Positions 51,841-60,051 of a stretch of 64,000 nucleotides of DNA are shown piece after piece. The notes under the pieces were generated by a model. The model was given only the letters and a program-made list of their open reading frames with translations. It did not search any database and was not told the DNA's origin. Within the stretch, counting starts at the first letter, position 1. Each line of letters starts with the position of its first letter. This DNA is from Martelella sp. AD-3 (GTDB lineage Bacteria > Pseudomonadota > Alphaproteobacteria > Rhizobiales > Rhizobiaceae), in NCBI RefSeq assembly GCF_001578105.1, contig NZ_CP014275.1, positions 4,490,703-4,554,702 of the forward strand. The letters are read 5' to 3'. The translations under genes were made by a program, and so were the position numbers.

Positions 51841-53502
51841 ATGTACCGTAATTCGGATAAGCCCCAATCAAAAGAGCAGTGGTACGTCAGGAATAATTAT
51901 GTTTACTTTCCAGTCTTCCTGGCTTTTTTTATTATACTATCTCTGTCGATATCAACTGACGGGTCTCCAGACTTCAAAATATACCATTATTATAATGGGT
52001 TTGCCGCTTGGAATGACCGAGCCGGGCTGGATATTGCTCCGGCACAGCTGCAAACCTATTTTTTCAACGGGCTCGATGCCCTCTATTACCTTCTCTTCCG
52101 TGACCTCAATGACCACCCGAGGCTTCTGAACGCGATCCTAGCAATACCCTACGGTATAGCCGCCTATTTGGTCATGATAACGGCCTGGAGTTTCCGCTCA
52201 AGCGACGGCGCACCCTGGCGACTTCTCTCCATCTTCATTGCGATATACGGGCTTCTCGGGGCCGGAATATACTCTACCTTTCTGACCACGATGACCGACG
52301 TGGTCCCAGCGCTGCCGCTTTTCCTTGCGGTGGCTCTCTGGTTTACATGGATGCGGGAAGAGAAGACGGCGCTGCCTCGCGTGCTTTTGCTCGGCGTCAT
52401 CGCAGGTATATCGGTCGGACTGAAGCTGACACTGGTCCCCTATTTTCTCGGCCTGATGTTTGCAATCCTTATAACGGAAATGGCTTCGCCCAAAGGTGCT
52501 GTGGTGAAGGCCCTTCTGTTCTCGGTCTCGGGCTTTGCGCTTTTCTTGATCATCGACGCACACTGGCTTCTGAAGAACTACGCGCAGTTCGGAAACCCGA
52601 TCTTTCCTCTGATGAACAACGTGTTTAAATCGGACTTCGCGTCGCATGCCAGTTGGACCGATGAACGGTTCAAGCCCGATGGCGTGATACAGGCTCTCTT
52701 CTACCCCGCATATTGGGCCTTTCGTGAATCACATGTCGCGATCGAGCTCAACATGCGGGATGCCCGTATATTGATCCTGGTTGTCTCCGCCGTCATTGCA
52801 CTGGTTGCTGCAATATGGTCCCTCGTGCGCGATCGGAAGTTGGCATTTACTTCAACCTCCTTCAGGATGTTTCTGGCTTTAGCCGTTTTCTGCCTTTTTT
52901 CCTATGTGCTTTGGGAAATCGAGTGGTCGATCTATCGCTACCTGACGACAATCGAAGCTTTAAGCGGGATCCTTCCTGTCGTTTTGGTCCAGCGTCTCGT
53001 CGCAGGTCGGTCTGTCGACCGAAAGCCCGGCAAAAACTGGCGTGTTGTGGGCGCAACGGTCGGGATGGTCGCCTTGATGGCCTTTGTCATGCACGACACG
53101 CATTACCCATGGTGGAGCCGAGCAAAACCATCTGACAAGGTTGTTTCGGTCGAACTCCCCGATATAGAAGACAATGCGATGGTTTTGTTTCTAGATGCCT
53201 ATGCCTATTCGTGGCTTGTTCCGGAAATGCCTGAAGGCGTGAGGGCCATCGCCGTCCAAAGCAATATTACGAGCCCCGGGCGCGAAGGCAAACTTCAGGA
53301 AATGGTCGACAATGCCGTTCGAACTTTTCAAGGGCCATTATGGGGCTTCGAATACCCGGCAGCGTTTAAAGGATCGGCGGATCAAGCACTGGACTACTAC
53401 GGGCTGGAGCGCACCGATGAGTGCACTGCCTTGGTGTCCAATGTCGATGACGCCCCGTTCGTGCAGATATGTGCGCTTACGCGGCAATCGGATGACCCGT
53501 GA
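51841..53502 (+). CDS. Polytopic membrane protein, GT-C glycosyltransferase-like
   Basis: A 553-residue protein with about ten membrane helices. After the first helix comes a periplasmic loop STDGSPDFKIYHYYNGFAAW, where DFKIYHYYN resembles the acidic motif found in the first loop of GT-C glycosyltransferases. LKLTLVPYFLGLMF and NPIFPLMNNVF are typical of this class of uncharacterised membrane proteins. It probably uses a polyprenyl-phosphate-linked sugar, such as that supplied by the following GT2/GtrA pair. The last 140 residues are soluble. Confidence 0.7.
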   Translation: MYRNSDKPQSKEQWYVRNNYVYFPVFLAFFIILSLSISTDGSPDFKIYHYYNGFAAWNDRAGLDIAPAQLQTYFFNGLDALYYLLFRDLNDHPRLLNAILAIPYGIAAYLVMITAWSFRSSDGAPWRLLSIFIAIYGLLGAGIYSTFLTTMTDVVPALPLFLAVALWFTWMREEKTALPRVLLLGVIAGISVGLKLTLVPYFLGLMFAILITEMASPKGAVVKALLFSVSGFALFLIIDAHWLLKNYAQFGNPIFPLMNNVFKSDFASHASWTDERFKPDGVIQALFYPAYWAFRESHVAIELNMRDARILILVVSAVIALVAAIWSLVRDRKLAFTSTSFRMFLALAVFCLFSYVLWEIEWSIYRYLTTIEALSGILPVVLVQRLVAGRSVDRKPGKNWRVVGATVGMVALMAFVMHDTHYPWWSRAKPSDKVVSVELPDIEDNAMVLFLDAYAYSWLVPEMPEGVRAIAVQSNITSPGREGKLQEMVDNAVRTFQGPLWGFEYPAAFKGSADQALDYYGLERTDECTALVSNVDDAPFVQICALTRQSDDP

Positions 53503-53720
53503 AATGGTCGAGTCTAGCATTTAGGCGGTGAGATTACTGCTTTTAGGTAGAGCACCATGAGCATGATTGCGCCATACACTCCCGCCGTGTCTTTCAAGGT
53601 GCAAGAGACCGCGTTATGGGATCTGGGAGCACGCCAGGTTTTTGTTGGGACTCATATTGCGTTCCGGACATCACCTGATAAAAGCCGCCGAAGGTCAACT
53701 CCAAAGTGTCGGGGGTATCC

Positions 53721-54698
53721 GTGACAGAAGGTTTTTCAACTCAGGGGGCTATTCCCGTGTCTGTGGCCGTAATTATCCCCTGCTATAACGAAGAGGTTAC
53801 AATCGGCAAGGTTGTGGCAGACTTCAGGCAGGCTCTTCCGCATGCAACGATTTTCGCCTACGACAACAACTCTACCGACAGAACTAAGGAACTGGCTGCT
53901 TCGGCGGGCGCAGTGGTGCGCGATGAGTTCCGGCAGGGCAAGGGCAACGTCGTCCGGCGTATGTTTGCTGATATCGATGCCGATATATATGTGCTGGTGG
54001 ACGGCGATGACACGTATGATGCTGCATCCGCTCCGATGCTGATCGATAGACTCGCGAGCGAAGGCTTGGACATGGTGAATGGGCGAAGGCTTGGAGGATC
54101 AACCGAGGCTTATCGTCGTGGCCATCGGTTTGGCAATGTGATGCTGACATCGCTTGTGCAGTTCGTGTTCGGCCGTGAGTTTGAAGATATGCTTTCGGGC
54201 TATAGAGTTTTCTCGCGGCGCTTCGTGAAGAGTTTTCCGGCACTGGCGACAGGCTTCGAAATAGAGACAGAACTGACCGTTCACGCTCTCGAGCTCCGGA
54301 TGCCGATCAGAGAGATCGGCACACCATACAAGGAACGCCCTGAGGGATCGGTCAGCAAACTCAGAACATTCAGCGATGGCTTCAACATCCTTTCAACCAT
54401 CTTGCTCCTGGTAAGAGATGAAAGGCCGCTTCAGTTCTTCTCTATCATATCTCTGCTTCTAATTCTTTTGACCGTCGGTATCACTATACCTCTATTTGTT
54501 ACCTATATGCAGACTGGGCTTGTGCCGCGTCTCCCGACAGCCGTACTTGCAACGGGCACCAGCACTCTTGCCGCACTTTCGTTTTTCTGCGGACTGATAT
54601 TGAATACAGTTACCCTCGGGCGCAGAGAAGCCAAACGTATGCAATACCTTTCGATTCCTGGCGGACCGATCAAAACGGACGGCCAGAAAAAGCAATGA
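53721..54698 (+). CDS. GT2 polyprenyl-phosphate glycosyltransferase (DPM1-like)
   Basis: A family 2 transferase of about 325 residues: VAVIIPCYNEEVTIGKVVAD, FAYDNNSTDRT, the DxD-type VLVDGDDTYDA, and LSGYRVFSRRFVKSFP with the FEIETELTVHALE acceptor region, followed by two C-terminal membrane helices. It would transfer a sugar from a nucleotide donor to a polyprenyl phosphate. The start is uncertain: GTG 53706, 53721 or 53759; no strong ribosome-binding site decides. Overlaps gtrA by 4 bases. Confidence 0.86.
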   Translation: MTEGFSTQGAIPVSVAVIIPCYNEEVTIGKVVADFRQALPHATIFAYDNNSTDRTKELAASAGAVVRDEFRQGKGNVVRRMFADIDADIYVLVDGDDTYDAASAPMLIDRLASEGLDMVNGRRLGGSTEAYRRGHRFGNVMLTSLVQFVFGREFEDMLSGYRVFSRRFVKSFPALATGFEIETELTVHALELRMPIREIGTPYKERPEGSVSKLRTFSDGFNILSTILLLVRDERPLQFFSIISLLLILLTVGITIPLFVTYMQTGLVPRLPTAVLATGTSTLAALSFFCGLILNTVTLGRREAKRMQYLSIPGGPIKTDGQKKQ

Positions 54699-55069
54699 TT
54701 TTCCGCTTTGCGATGGTCGGCGCTATTGCATTCGGGGTCGACTGGCTTGTGGTCACTCTTCTGCTTGGGTTAGGGGTCCCATTTCCTGTGGCGAGGGCCG
54801 GAAGTTACCTCTGTGCTGCGACTTCAGCCTGGCTGCTGAACCGGATATGGACATTCACCAACAGAAACCAGAACCTTGCCCTGCAATGGTTGAAATATCT
54901 TTTCGCAAATTTGATCGGAGGCGCGGTCAACTACACAGTGTCAGTCGGGTTGTCACTGATCTTCCCTTCGTTCATTGGACATCTGCCGGTGTTTGCCCTC
55001 CTCGCCGGGACGCTCTCAGGTTTAGCGTTCAACTTCCTTCTTTCCAAGAAGTACGTATTCAACAGTTGA
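54695..55069 (+). CDS. GtrA family membrane protein
   Basis: A 124-residue GtrA protein with four membrane helices and the family pattern FAMVGAIAFGVDWLVV near the N-terminus, TSAWLLNRIWTFTN in the middle loop and FNFLLSKKYVFN at the C-terminus. GtrA proteins are thought to flip polyprenyl-linked sugars across the membrane. The ATG lies in the stop of the GT2 gene (ATGA), so they are coupled and should work together. Confidence 0.9.
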   Translation: MIFRFAMVGAIAFGVDWLVVTLLLGLGVPFPVARAGSYLCAATSAWLLNRIWTFTNRNQNLALQWLKYLFANLIGGAVNYTVSVGLSLIFPSFIGHLPVFALLAGTLSGLAFNFLLSKKYVFNS

Positions 55070-55200
55070 AGTGAATATTTTTCTTGCTGCAGTTCCTCAC
55101 TTCTCTTCGTTGATTTTGCGGGAATACAGCTCGACGAATAGCGTGTCCTCCTTGCAAGGAGGTCGGCTCATAAGTAATACCAGCTGCCATTGACCTGCAG

Positions 55201-55522
55201 TGAACCGCGCCGGGTTTGCCGGAGGCCCAACCTCGTGAGAAGTAGGTCTATGACAAGCAAGACGACAAACAAGTTTTCTCGTGAAGTCCGCGCCCGCGCC
55301 GTCCGAATGGTGGTCGAGCATGAAGCGGAGCATCCTTCCCGGTGGGCGGCAGTATCTTCTATAGCGGCCAAGATCGGCTGCTCGGCACATACACTCAATG
55401 AATGGGTGAAGAAGGCCGAGGTAGATAGCGAGAAGCGCGCCGGTTTGCCGAGTGATGTGACTGAGAAGATGAAGGCTCTGGAACGGGAGAACCGCGAGCT
55501 TCGTCAGGCGAATGAGATTTCA
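55201..55522 (+). pseudogene. IS3-family (IS407-like) left end and truncated orfA
   Basis: TGAACCGCGCCGGGTTTGCC at 55201-55220 resembles the terminal inverted repeat of IS407-type elements. OrfA starts at ATG 55250 ([20 protein letters not shown], then the [22 protein letters not shown]) and keeps family sequence to ELRQANEI near 55522. The remainder (to 55651) is unrelated, so the element is cut and orfB is lost. Confidence 0.78.
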
Positions 55523-55801
55523 CGCAAAGACGAAACCATCATTAACGTGAGTGACATGGTTTTTCTCCATGTTCAGCGCCAACTTCAGTTCGCCTTCCAG
55601 AAACGCCCGGAATTCCTCACGGATTTCCTCTGCCTGAACTCTGGTTGTTGATTTCTGCTAAGAAGTGACCCACCAACGGCGGCAGTCCACGGTAAAACAG
55701 AAAGAACGGTGGGACAGTCATCTCAAAAAGACTTGAAGTTAGATGGTAAATTTCAAAATCCCACTTACATTTAGTTAATTGGTCTTAAAAGATTTACACA
55801 C
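55523..55801. other. Degenerate sequence between the IS3 remnant and attR
   Basis: On the minus strand a short coding-like piece reads [20 protein letters not shown] (about 55640-55580), perhaps another transposase scrap. The rest has no recognisable feature and is A+T-rich near 55740-55800. Confidence 0.35.
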
Positions 55802-55822
55802 TCCGCGTCTGGGCGCCACTTC
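55802..55822. repeat. attR: right direct repeat of the island
   Basis: TCCGCGTCTGGGCGCCACTTC differs from the tRNA-Phe 3' end repeat at one position (55815, G for A). It marks the right boundary of the tRNA-Phe island. The IS256-family element begins 6 bases further on. Confidence 0.82.
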
Positions 55823-55828
55823 TTTTGC

Positions 55829-57186
55829 GATCGTGTCCCATGACGTGGTGTAGCTGGATTTCATAGCCATCGGTGATTTCCGGTAGGGTCGGGTTGCTTA
55901 GAACCAACCTTAAGGACACCACCGATGACCGACGACATGATGAACCTGCGCTTGGCTGTTGAGAAGAGCGCTGATGCCGATTTGCTGCGTGAGATGATCG
56001 GCTTTGCAGCCGAGAAACTGATGGCGCTGGAGGTGAGCGCGAAGACAGGCGCTGGATACGGCGAGAAGACCACGTTCCGGCTTGCCCAGCGCAACGGCTA
56101 CCGCGATCGAGACTGGGAAACGCGAGCGGGCACCGTTGAGCTGCGCATCCCCAAGCTTCGCACCGGCAGCTATTTTCCGAGCTTTCTCGAACCACGCCGG
56201 ATGGCGGAGAAGGCTCTGACGGCGGTCATCCAGGAAGCCTATATCCAGGGCGTTTCGACCCGGTCCGTCGATGATCTCGTCAAAGCCATGGGCATGTCGG
56301 GCATCTCCAAGAGCCAGGTCTCGCGACTTTGCGAGGAAATAGACGACAAGGTGAAGGCCTTTCTGGACAGGCCCATCGAAGGAGAATGGCCCTACCTCTG
56401 GATTGATGCCACCTATCTGAAGGTCCGACGCGGCGGGCGCATCGTCTCAGTCGCCGTCATCATCGCGGTGGGCGTGAACACCGACGGCCGGCGCGAAGTG
56501 CTCGGCATGGAGATCGGAACATCAGAAGCCGAGCCGATCTGGACCGAGTTCCTGCGAAAGCTGACCAGGCGCGGGCTGCGCGGCGTCAAGCTCGTCGTCT
56601 CCGATGCCCATGAGGGGATCAAGGCCGCCGTGACGAAGGTGCTTTGCGCCACCTGGCAGCGCTGCAGGGTCCACTTCATGAGAAACGCATTGGCTCATGC
56701 CGGAAAGAGCGGGCGGCGCGTCGTCTCCGCCTTCATCGCCACCGCGTTTGCACAGGACACGCCGGAGGCGGCGAGCACCCAGTGGCGCAATGTCGCTGAC
56801 CAGATCAGGCCGAAGGTGCCGAAACTCGCCACGCTCATGGACAACGCCGAACAGGACGTGCTCGCCTACATGACCTTTCCCAGGCAGCACTGGGCAAAGC
56901 TTCATTCGACAAATCCGATCGAGCGTCTCAACGGCGAGATCAAGCGACGCACTGAAGTCGTTGGCATCTTCCCCAACGACGACGCCATCGTCAGACTGGT
57001 CGGTGCCTTGCTCCTGGAGCAAAACGACGAATGGGCCGTCCAGAGGTCCCGCTACATGACACTTGAGACAATCGCCACGATGAGCGATGATCCGCTCATC
57101 AGCCTGCCAGCAGCAAGCTGACACTCATCCGCCCCTCTGGGATGAGCCGTGGTCGTCTAAGCTACACCACGTCATGGGACACGATC
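55829..57186 (+). mobile_element. Complete IS256-family insertion sequence
   Basis: 1358 bp with perfect 27-bp terminal inverted repeats (55829-55855 and 57160-57186) beginning GATCGTGTCCCATGACGTGG. The flanks TCTTTTGC (55821-55828) and TCTTTTGT (57187-57194) look like an 8-bp target duplication with one mismatch. One intact transposase gene fills the element. Confidence 0.93.
55925..57121 (+). CDS. IS256 family transposase
   Basis: A full-length 398-residue mutator-type transposase. The DDE catalytic residues lie in [24 protein letters not shown] and [20 protein letters not shown], and [12 protein letters not shown] is the usual helix before the third. No frameshift is seen, so the element may still be active. 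The ATG lies 70 bases inside the left repeat. Confidence 0.96.
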   Translation: MTDDMMNLRLAVEKSADADLLREMIGFAAEKLMALEVSAKTGAGYGEKTTFRLAQRNGYRDRDWETRAGTVELRIPKLRTGSYFPSFLEPRRMAEKALTAVIQEAYIQGVSTRSVDDLVKAMGMSGISKSQVSRLCEEIDDKVKAFLDRPIEGEWPYLWIDATYLKVRRGGRIVSVAVIIAVGVNTDGRREVLGMEIGTSEAEPIWTEFLRKLTRRGLRGVKLVVSDAHEGIKAAVTKVLCATWQRCRVHFMRNALAHAGKSGRRVVSAFIATAFAQDTPEAASTQWRNVADQIRPKVPKLATLMDNAEQDVLAYMTFPRQHWAKLHSTNPIERLNGEIKRRTEVVGIFPNDDAIVRLVGALLLEQNDEWAVQRSRYMTLETIATMSDDPLISLPAAS

Positions 57187-57355
57187 TCTTTTGTCTCGTT
57201 GCTGTGATTTCCGCCGTCCGTTTGGCGGACGGGTTCTCTGCGGCCGTGCGTTCTTTCGCGGTGGAGGGAACGCGGCCGGCTTCCGTGCGTTTCCGTGGGG
57301 AAGGCGGCAGCGGAGCGCTGTCGCGCCAAACCAGCAACAGCGACAGGAGGATGCC

Positions 57356-57916
57356 ATGCCTGCCATCAATCAGTCCAGAATCCTGATCATGGCCACCCAT
57401 GGATATGAGCGCTCGGAACTGCGGGTGCCGCTGGACGAGTTGAAGAAGCGCGGCGCCGCGGTCACCGTGGCCTCGCTGGAAAAGGGCCCGGTCAAGAGCT
57501 GGGACGAAAAGGACTGGGGCGACAGCGTCGAGGCTGAACTGGCGCTCGAGGACGTCTCAGTCGCCGATTATGACGCGATCGTGCTGCCCGGCGGCCAGAT
57601 CAATCCGGATGTGCTGCGCACTTCGGAAAAAGCCGTTTCGATCGTCAGCGAATTCGTCTCGTCGGGGCGCGTCGTCGCCGCCATCTGCCACGGCCCGTGG
57701 CTTCTGGTCGAGGCCGACGTTCTTAGAGGCCGCGACGCCACGTCCTACCACTCGATCCAGACCGACATGAGGAATGCCGGGGCCAACTGGACGGACAGCG
57801 CGGTCGTCACCGACAACGGCATCATTACCTCGCGTTCGCCGAAGGATCTCGAAGCCTTTGTCGCCAAGATCGTCGAGGAGGTCGAGGAAGGCCGCCATGA
57901 TCGCCGCGCGGCGTAA
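57356..57916 (+). CDS. PfpI/DJ-1 family type 1 glutamine amidotransferase-like protein
   Basis: A 186-residue DJ-1/PfpI domain: ILIMATHGYERSEL at the N-terminus (the conserved Glu of the triad region), IVLPGGQINPDVLR and the nucleophile elbow VAAICHGPWLLVEA with the reactive cysteine followed by His. Relatives are protein/nucleotide deglycases or intracellular proteases linked to stress. ACAGGAGG lies 5 bases before the ATG. The upstream region was interrupted by the IS256-family element at 57186. Confidence 0.92.
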   Translation: MPAINQSRILIMATHGYERSELRVPLDELKKRGAAVTVASLEKGPVKSWDEKDWGDSVEAELALEDVSVADYDAIVLPGGQINPDVLRTSEKAVSIVSEFVSSGRVVAAICHGPWLLVEADVLRGRDATSYHSIQTDMRNAGANWTDSAVVTDNGIITSRSPKDLEAFVAKIVEEVEEGRHDRRAA

Positions 57917-57936
57917 GCTCGCACGGCAGATCCACA

Positions 57937-58005
57937 CTATCTATTTGTTTTGGCGCAGTTTCGCTTGACGTCAGATGTCTCGATATGACTGCAAGGTACT
58001 CTATA
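57937..58005. repeat. Mosaic palindromic repeat (RIME-like), third copy, shorter
   Basis: CTATTTGTTTTGGCGCAGTTTCGC...GACGTCAGATG matches the middle of the 18715-18868 copy with a few changes, including the partner arm ATATGACTGCAAGGTACTCTA. Confidence 0.6.
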
Positions 58006-58007
58006 TC

Positions 58008-58043
58008 GCCGTCCGGCCTTGAACAGGGTCGGGCGGCATTTTT
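58008..58043 (+). terminator. Intrinsic terminator after the PfpI gene
   Basis: GCCGTCCGGCC and GGTCGGGCGGC form an 11-position stem with two wobble pairs and run into ATTTTT. Confidence 0.75.
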
Positions 58044-58247
58044 CTTTGCCTGGCGTCATCCCATTTTGTCTTGCGATCCTCAAACCGTGCCTGGCTGGAT
58101 TATGGGGGTTCTCAGAACAGGGGTGGCCGGCTATCTTCCGCATAGTTTTGATGTGTTTGTCAGGACATGAGCCCTCGTCGCCGGATGCCGGGACCGGATC
58201 GTGGTCCGGGCGAGCCGCTTCGCTGAAACCATGGCCAAGACCATCGC

Positions 58248-60038
58248 ATGATCTCCAGAAAAATCTTCATCTCGGTCGTCTATTTCAAACCGGCTCCGCT
58301 GGTAAAGACCGCGTATCTCACCCCGATCCAGGCCGGCCGGGCGCTCGGGCGGTTTCATGTCGAGGGCGCGATCGGGGACGATACCGGCGAGAACAATTCA
58401 CGCGAGAACCTGTTCTGGAGCGAGCTGACCGCGCTTTACTGGATGCGCCACAATGTGGAGGCCGAATATTACGGTCAGATGCACTATCGCAGGCTCCTTG
58501 CCTTTGCCGAGAAGAAGCCGCGCGGCCTTTCATTCGAAGAGATTTCCGATGAAACCTATGAGAAATATGGGTGGCGCGACGACCTGATCGAAAAAGCCTG
58601 TGAGAGCGTGGATATCCTGACGCCGCCGGCGCGAACGCTCTATGTTCCGGGCCTGCCGGATGTGATTATGACCGCTTCGGATTTCTTTGCGCATCAACAC
58701 CATGCAGGGGACATGGCCGTGCTGGAGGATATCGTCAAGGAGCGCGCACCGCACATCTATCCCTATCTCGTGCAGATACTGACCGGACGAAAGCTGTTCT
58801 TCAATTCGATCTCGGTGATGCGGCGACCGTTCTTTCTGGAATATGCCGATTTCCTGATCGACATGCTCGAGGCGGCACAGCAGAGGATGGACGTCTCCGG
58901 CTATGATTCATACCAGTCGCGCCTCGGCGGGTTCCTGGCTGAATACCTGACCTGTGCCTATGTCGCCTATGCGAAATCCGTCCATGGGGCCAGGGTGCGG
59001 GAACTTCCGCTGACCTGGGGCATCAGGGCGCGCCCGCCGGTCTCTCCTCAAAAAGTCCTTCTGGAGGCGCGGCAAAAACGGGATCGGGTGCGCGTCGCCG
59101 ATCGGGGAGGCAGCGACGCTGATGATGATATCAATGTCGCGCTCGCGGTGGACGATAATTATGTGCCGCACGCCGCCGTCACCATACTCTCGGCCCTCAC
59201 GACGAGCACAAGGCCTTCGCGCCTGCGTTTTCTTGTCCTGAACGGACACAATATCTCCGCCGGCAATCGCGAAAGGCTCGAGGGACTTGTCAAGGGCGCG
59301 GGCGGGCGTATCGATTTCATCGAAATCGATGACCGAGACTTGCGCTGGCTGCCGCTCAACCGTGACTACATCTCGATCGCCACCTATTACCGTCTGGTGA
59401 TGCACCACTATCTTCCCCCCGAAGTGCAAAAGGTGATCTATCTTGACGCCGATACCGTCATCATCGAGCCGCTGGAGAAGTTGTGGGCGATCGACCTGGA
59501 AGGGCATCCCGTTGCCGGCGCCGCCGATGACGCCGGCCTGCCCCAGGCCCGCCGGCTGAGGCTTAACGCAGCGCATCGCTATTTCAACGCCGGGGTCATG
59601 GTGTTTGATGTCGCGCGCTTTCGCGAAATGGCGCTGGCCGACGCGATCCTAGAGATCTTTCGCCGCCAGGGTCCCTATATCATTTCGCAGGACCAGGACA
59701 TTCTCAACATCCTGTTCTGCAATGACACCAAGGAACTGCCGCTGGCCTGGAATGCCGGCACCCGCATCTATCGGTCAAACGCGCTGGAACCGGCCTATAG
59801 CGCGGAGGAGGCTTTTGAAGCGGCGCGCTTTCCGGCAATCGTGCACTTCATGGACGCGAATAAGCCGTGGCACACCAAATGTACCCACCCCTTCACCGAA
59901 TTCTACTGGGATTATCGAAACCAGACGCCCTGGGCTGAAAGCGCCGGACACAAGATCAAACGCAGGCTGATCCAGCGCGTTCGCCGCTGGCTGAGGGCGC
60001 CAGACCGTCGCTTCGAGAAACGCATCAAATCGTCCTGA
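58248..60038 (+). CDS. DUF4422 / GT8 fusion glycosyltransferase
   Basis: A 596-residue protein. The N-terminal half (about 5-240) matches DUF4422, a GT-like domain: GDDTGENNSRENLFWSELTA, YYGQMHYRRLL and FFAHQHHAGDM. The C-terminal half (about 295-560) is a GT8 transferase with NVALAVDDNYVPHAAVTILS, the metal-binding YLDADTVII, FNAGVMVFDVARF and IVHFMDANKPWH. It probably adds sugars to lipopolysaccharide or a capsule. It lies outside the island repeats but next to them. Convergent with the penicillin-binding protein gene, 13 bases apart. Confidence 0.9.
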   Translation: MISRKIFISVVYFKPAPLVKTAYLTPIQAGRALGRFHVEGAIGDDTGENNSRENLFWSELTALYWMRHNVEAEYYGQMHYRRLLAFAEKKPRGLSFEEISDETYEKYGWRDDLIEKACESVDILTPPARTLYVPGLPDVIMTASDFFAHQHHAGDMAVLEDIVKERAPHIYPYLVQILTGRKLFFNSISVMRRPFFLEYADFLIDMLEAAQQRMDVSGYDSYQSRLGGFLAEYLTCAYVAYAKSVHGARVRELPLTWGIRARPPVSPQKVLLEARQKRDRVRVADRGGSDADDDINVALAVDDNYVPHAAVTILSALTTSTRPSRLRFLVLNGHNISAGNRERLEGLVKGAGGRIDFIEIDDRDLRWLPLNRDYISIATYYRLVMHHYLPPEVQKVIYLDADTVIIEPLEKLWAIDLEGHPVAGAADDAGLPQARRLRLNAAHRYFNAGVMVFDVARFREMALADAILEIFRRQGPYIISQDQDILNILFCNDTKELPLAWNAGTRIYRSNALEPAYSAEEAFEAARFPAIVHFMDANKPWHTKCTHPFTEFYWDYRNQTPWAESAGHKIKRRLIQRVRRWLRAPDRRFEKRIKSS

Positions 60039-60051
60039 ACGCGGGTCTGCC

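Larger units (their letters stand above)
42442..55822. mobile_element. Genomic island (13.4 kb) integrated at tRNA-Phe
   Basis: Bounded by the imperfect 21-bp direct repeats at 42442-42462 and 55802-55822. Directly inside the tRNA end lies a tyrosine recombinase remnant, then an excisionase-like HTH, fragments of three insertion sequences, and glycan-related cargo. Several cargo parts are clearly more A+T-rich than the flanking chromosome (for example 50500-50660 and 51720-51970). The integrase carries an in-frame stop and a frameshift, so the island is probably no longer self-mobile. Confidence 0.82.

Noticed and set aside
42442..57194. Island right border placed at the end of the IS256-family element
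   Set aside because: The IS has its own flanking duplication and lies outside the 55802-55822 repeat, so it is a separate later insertion.
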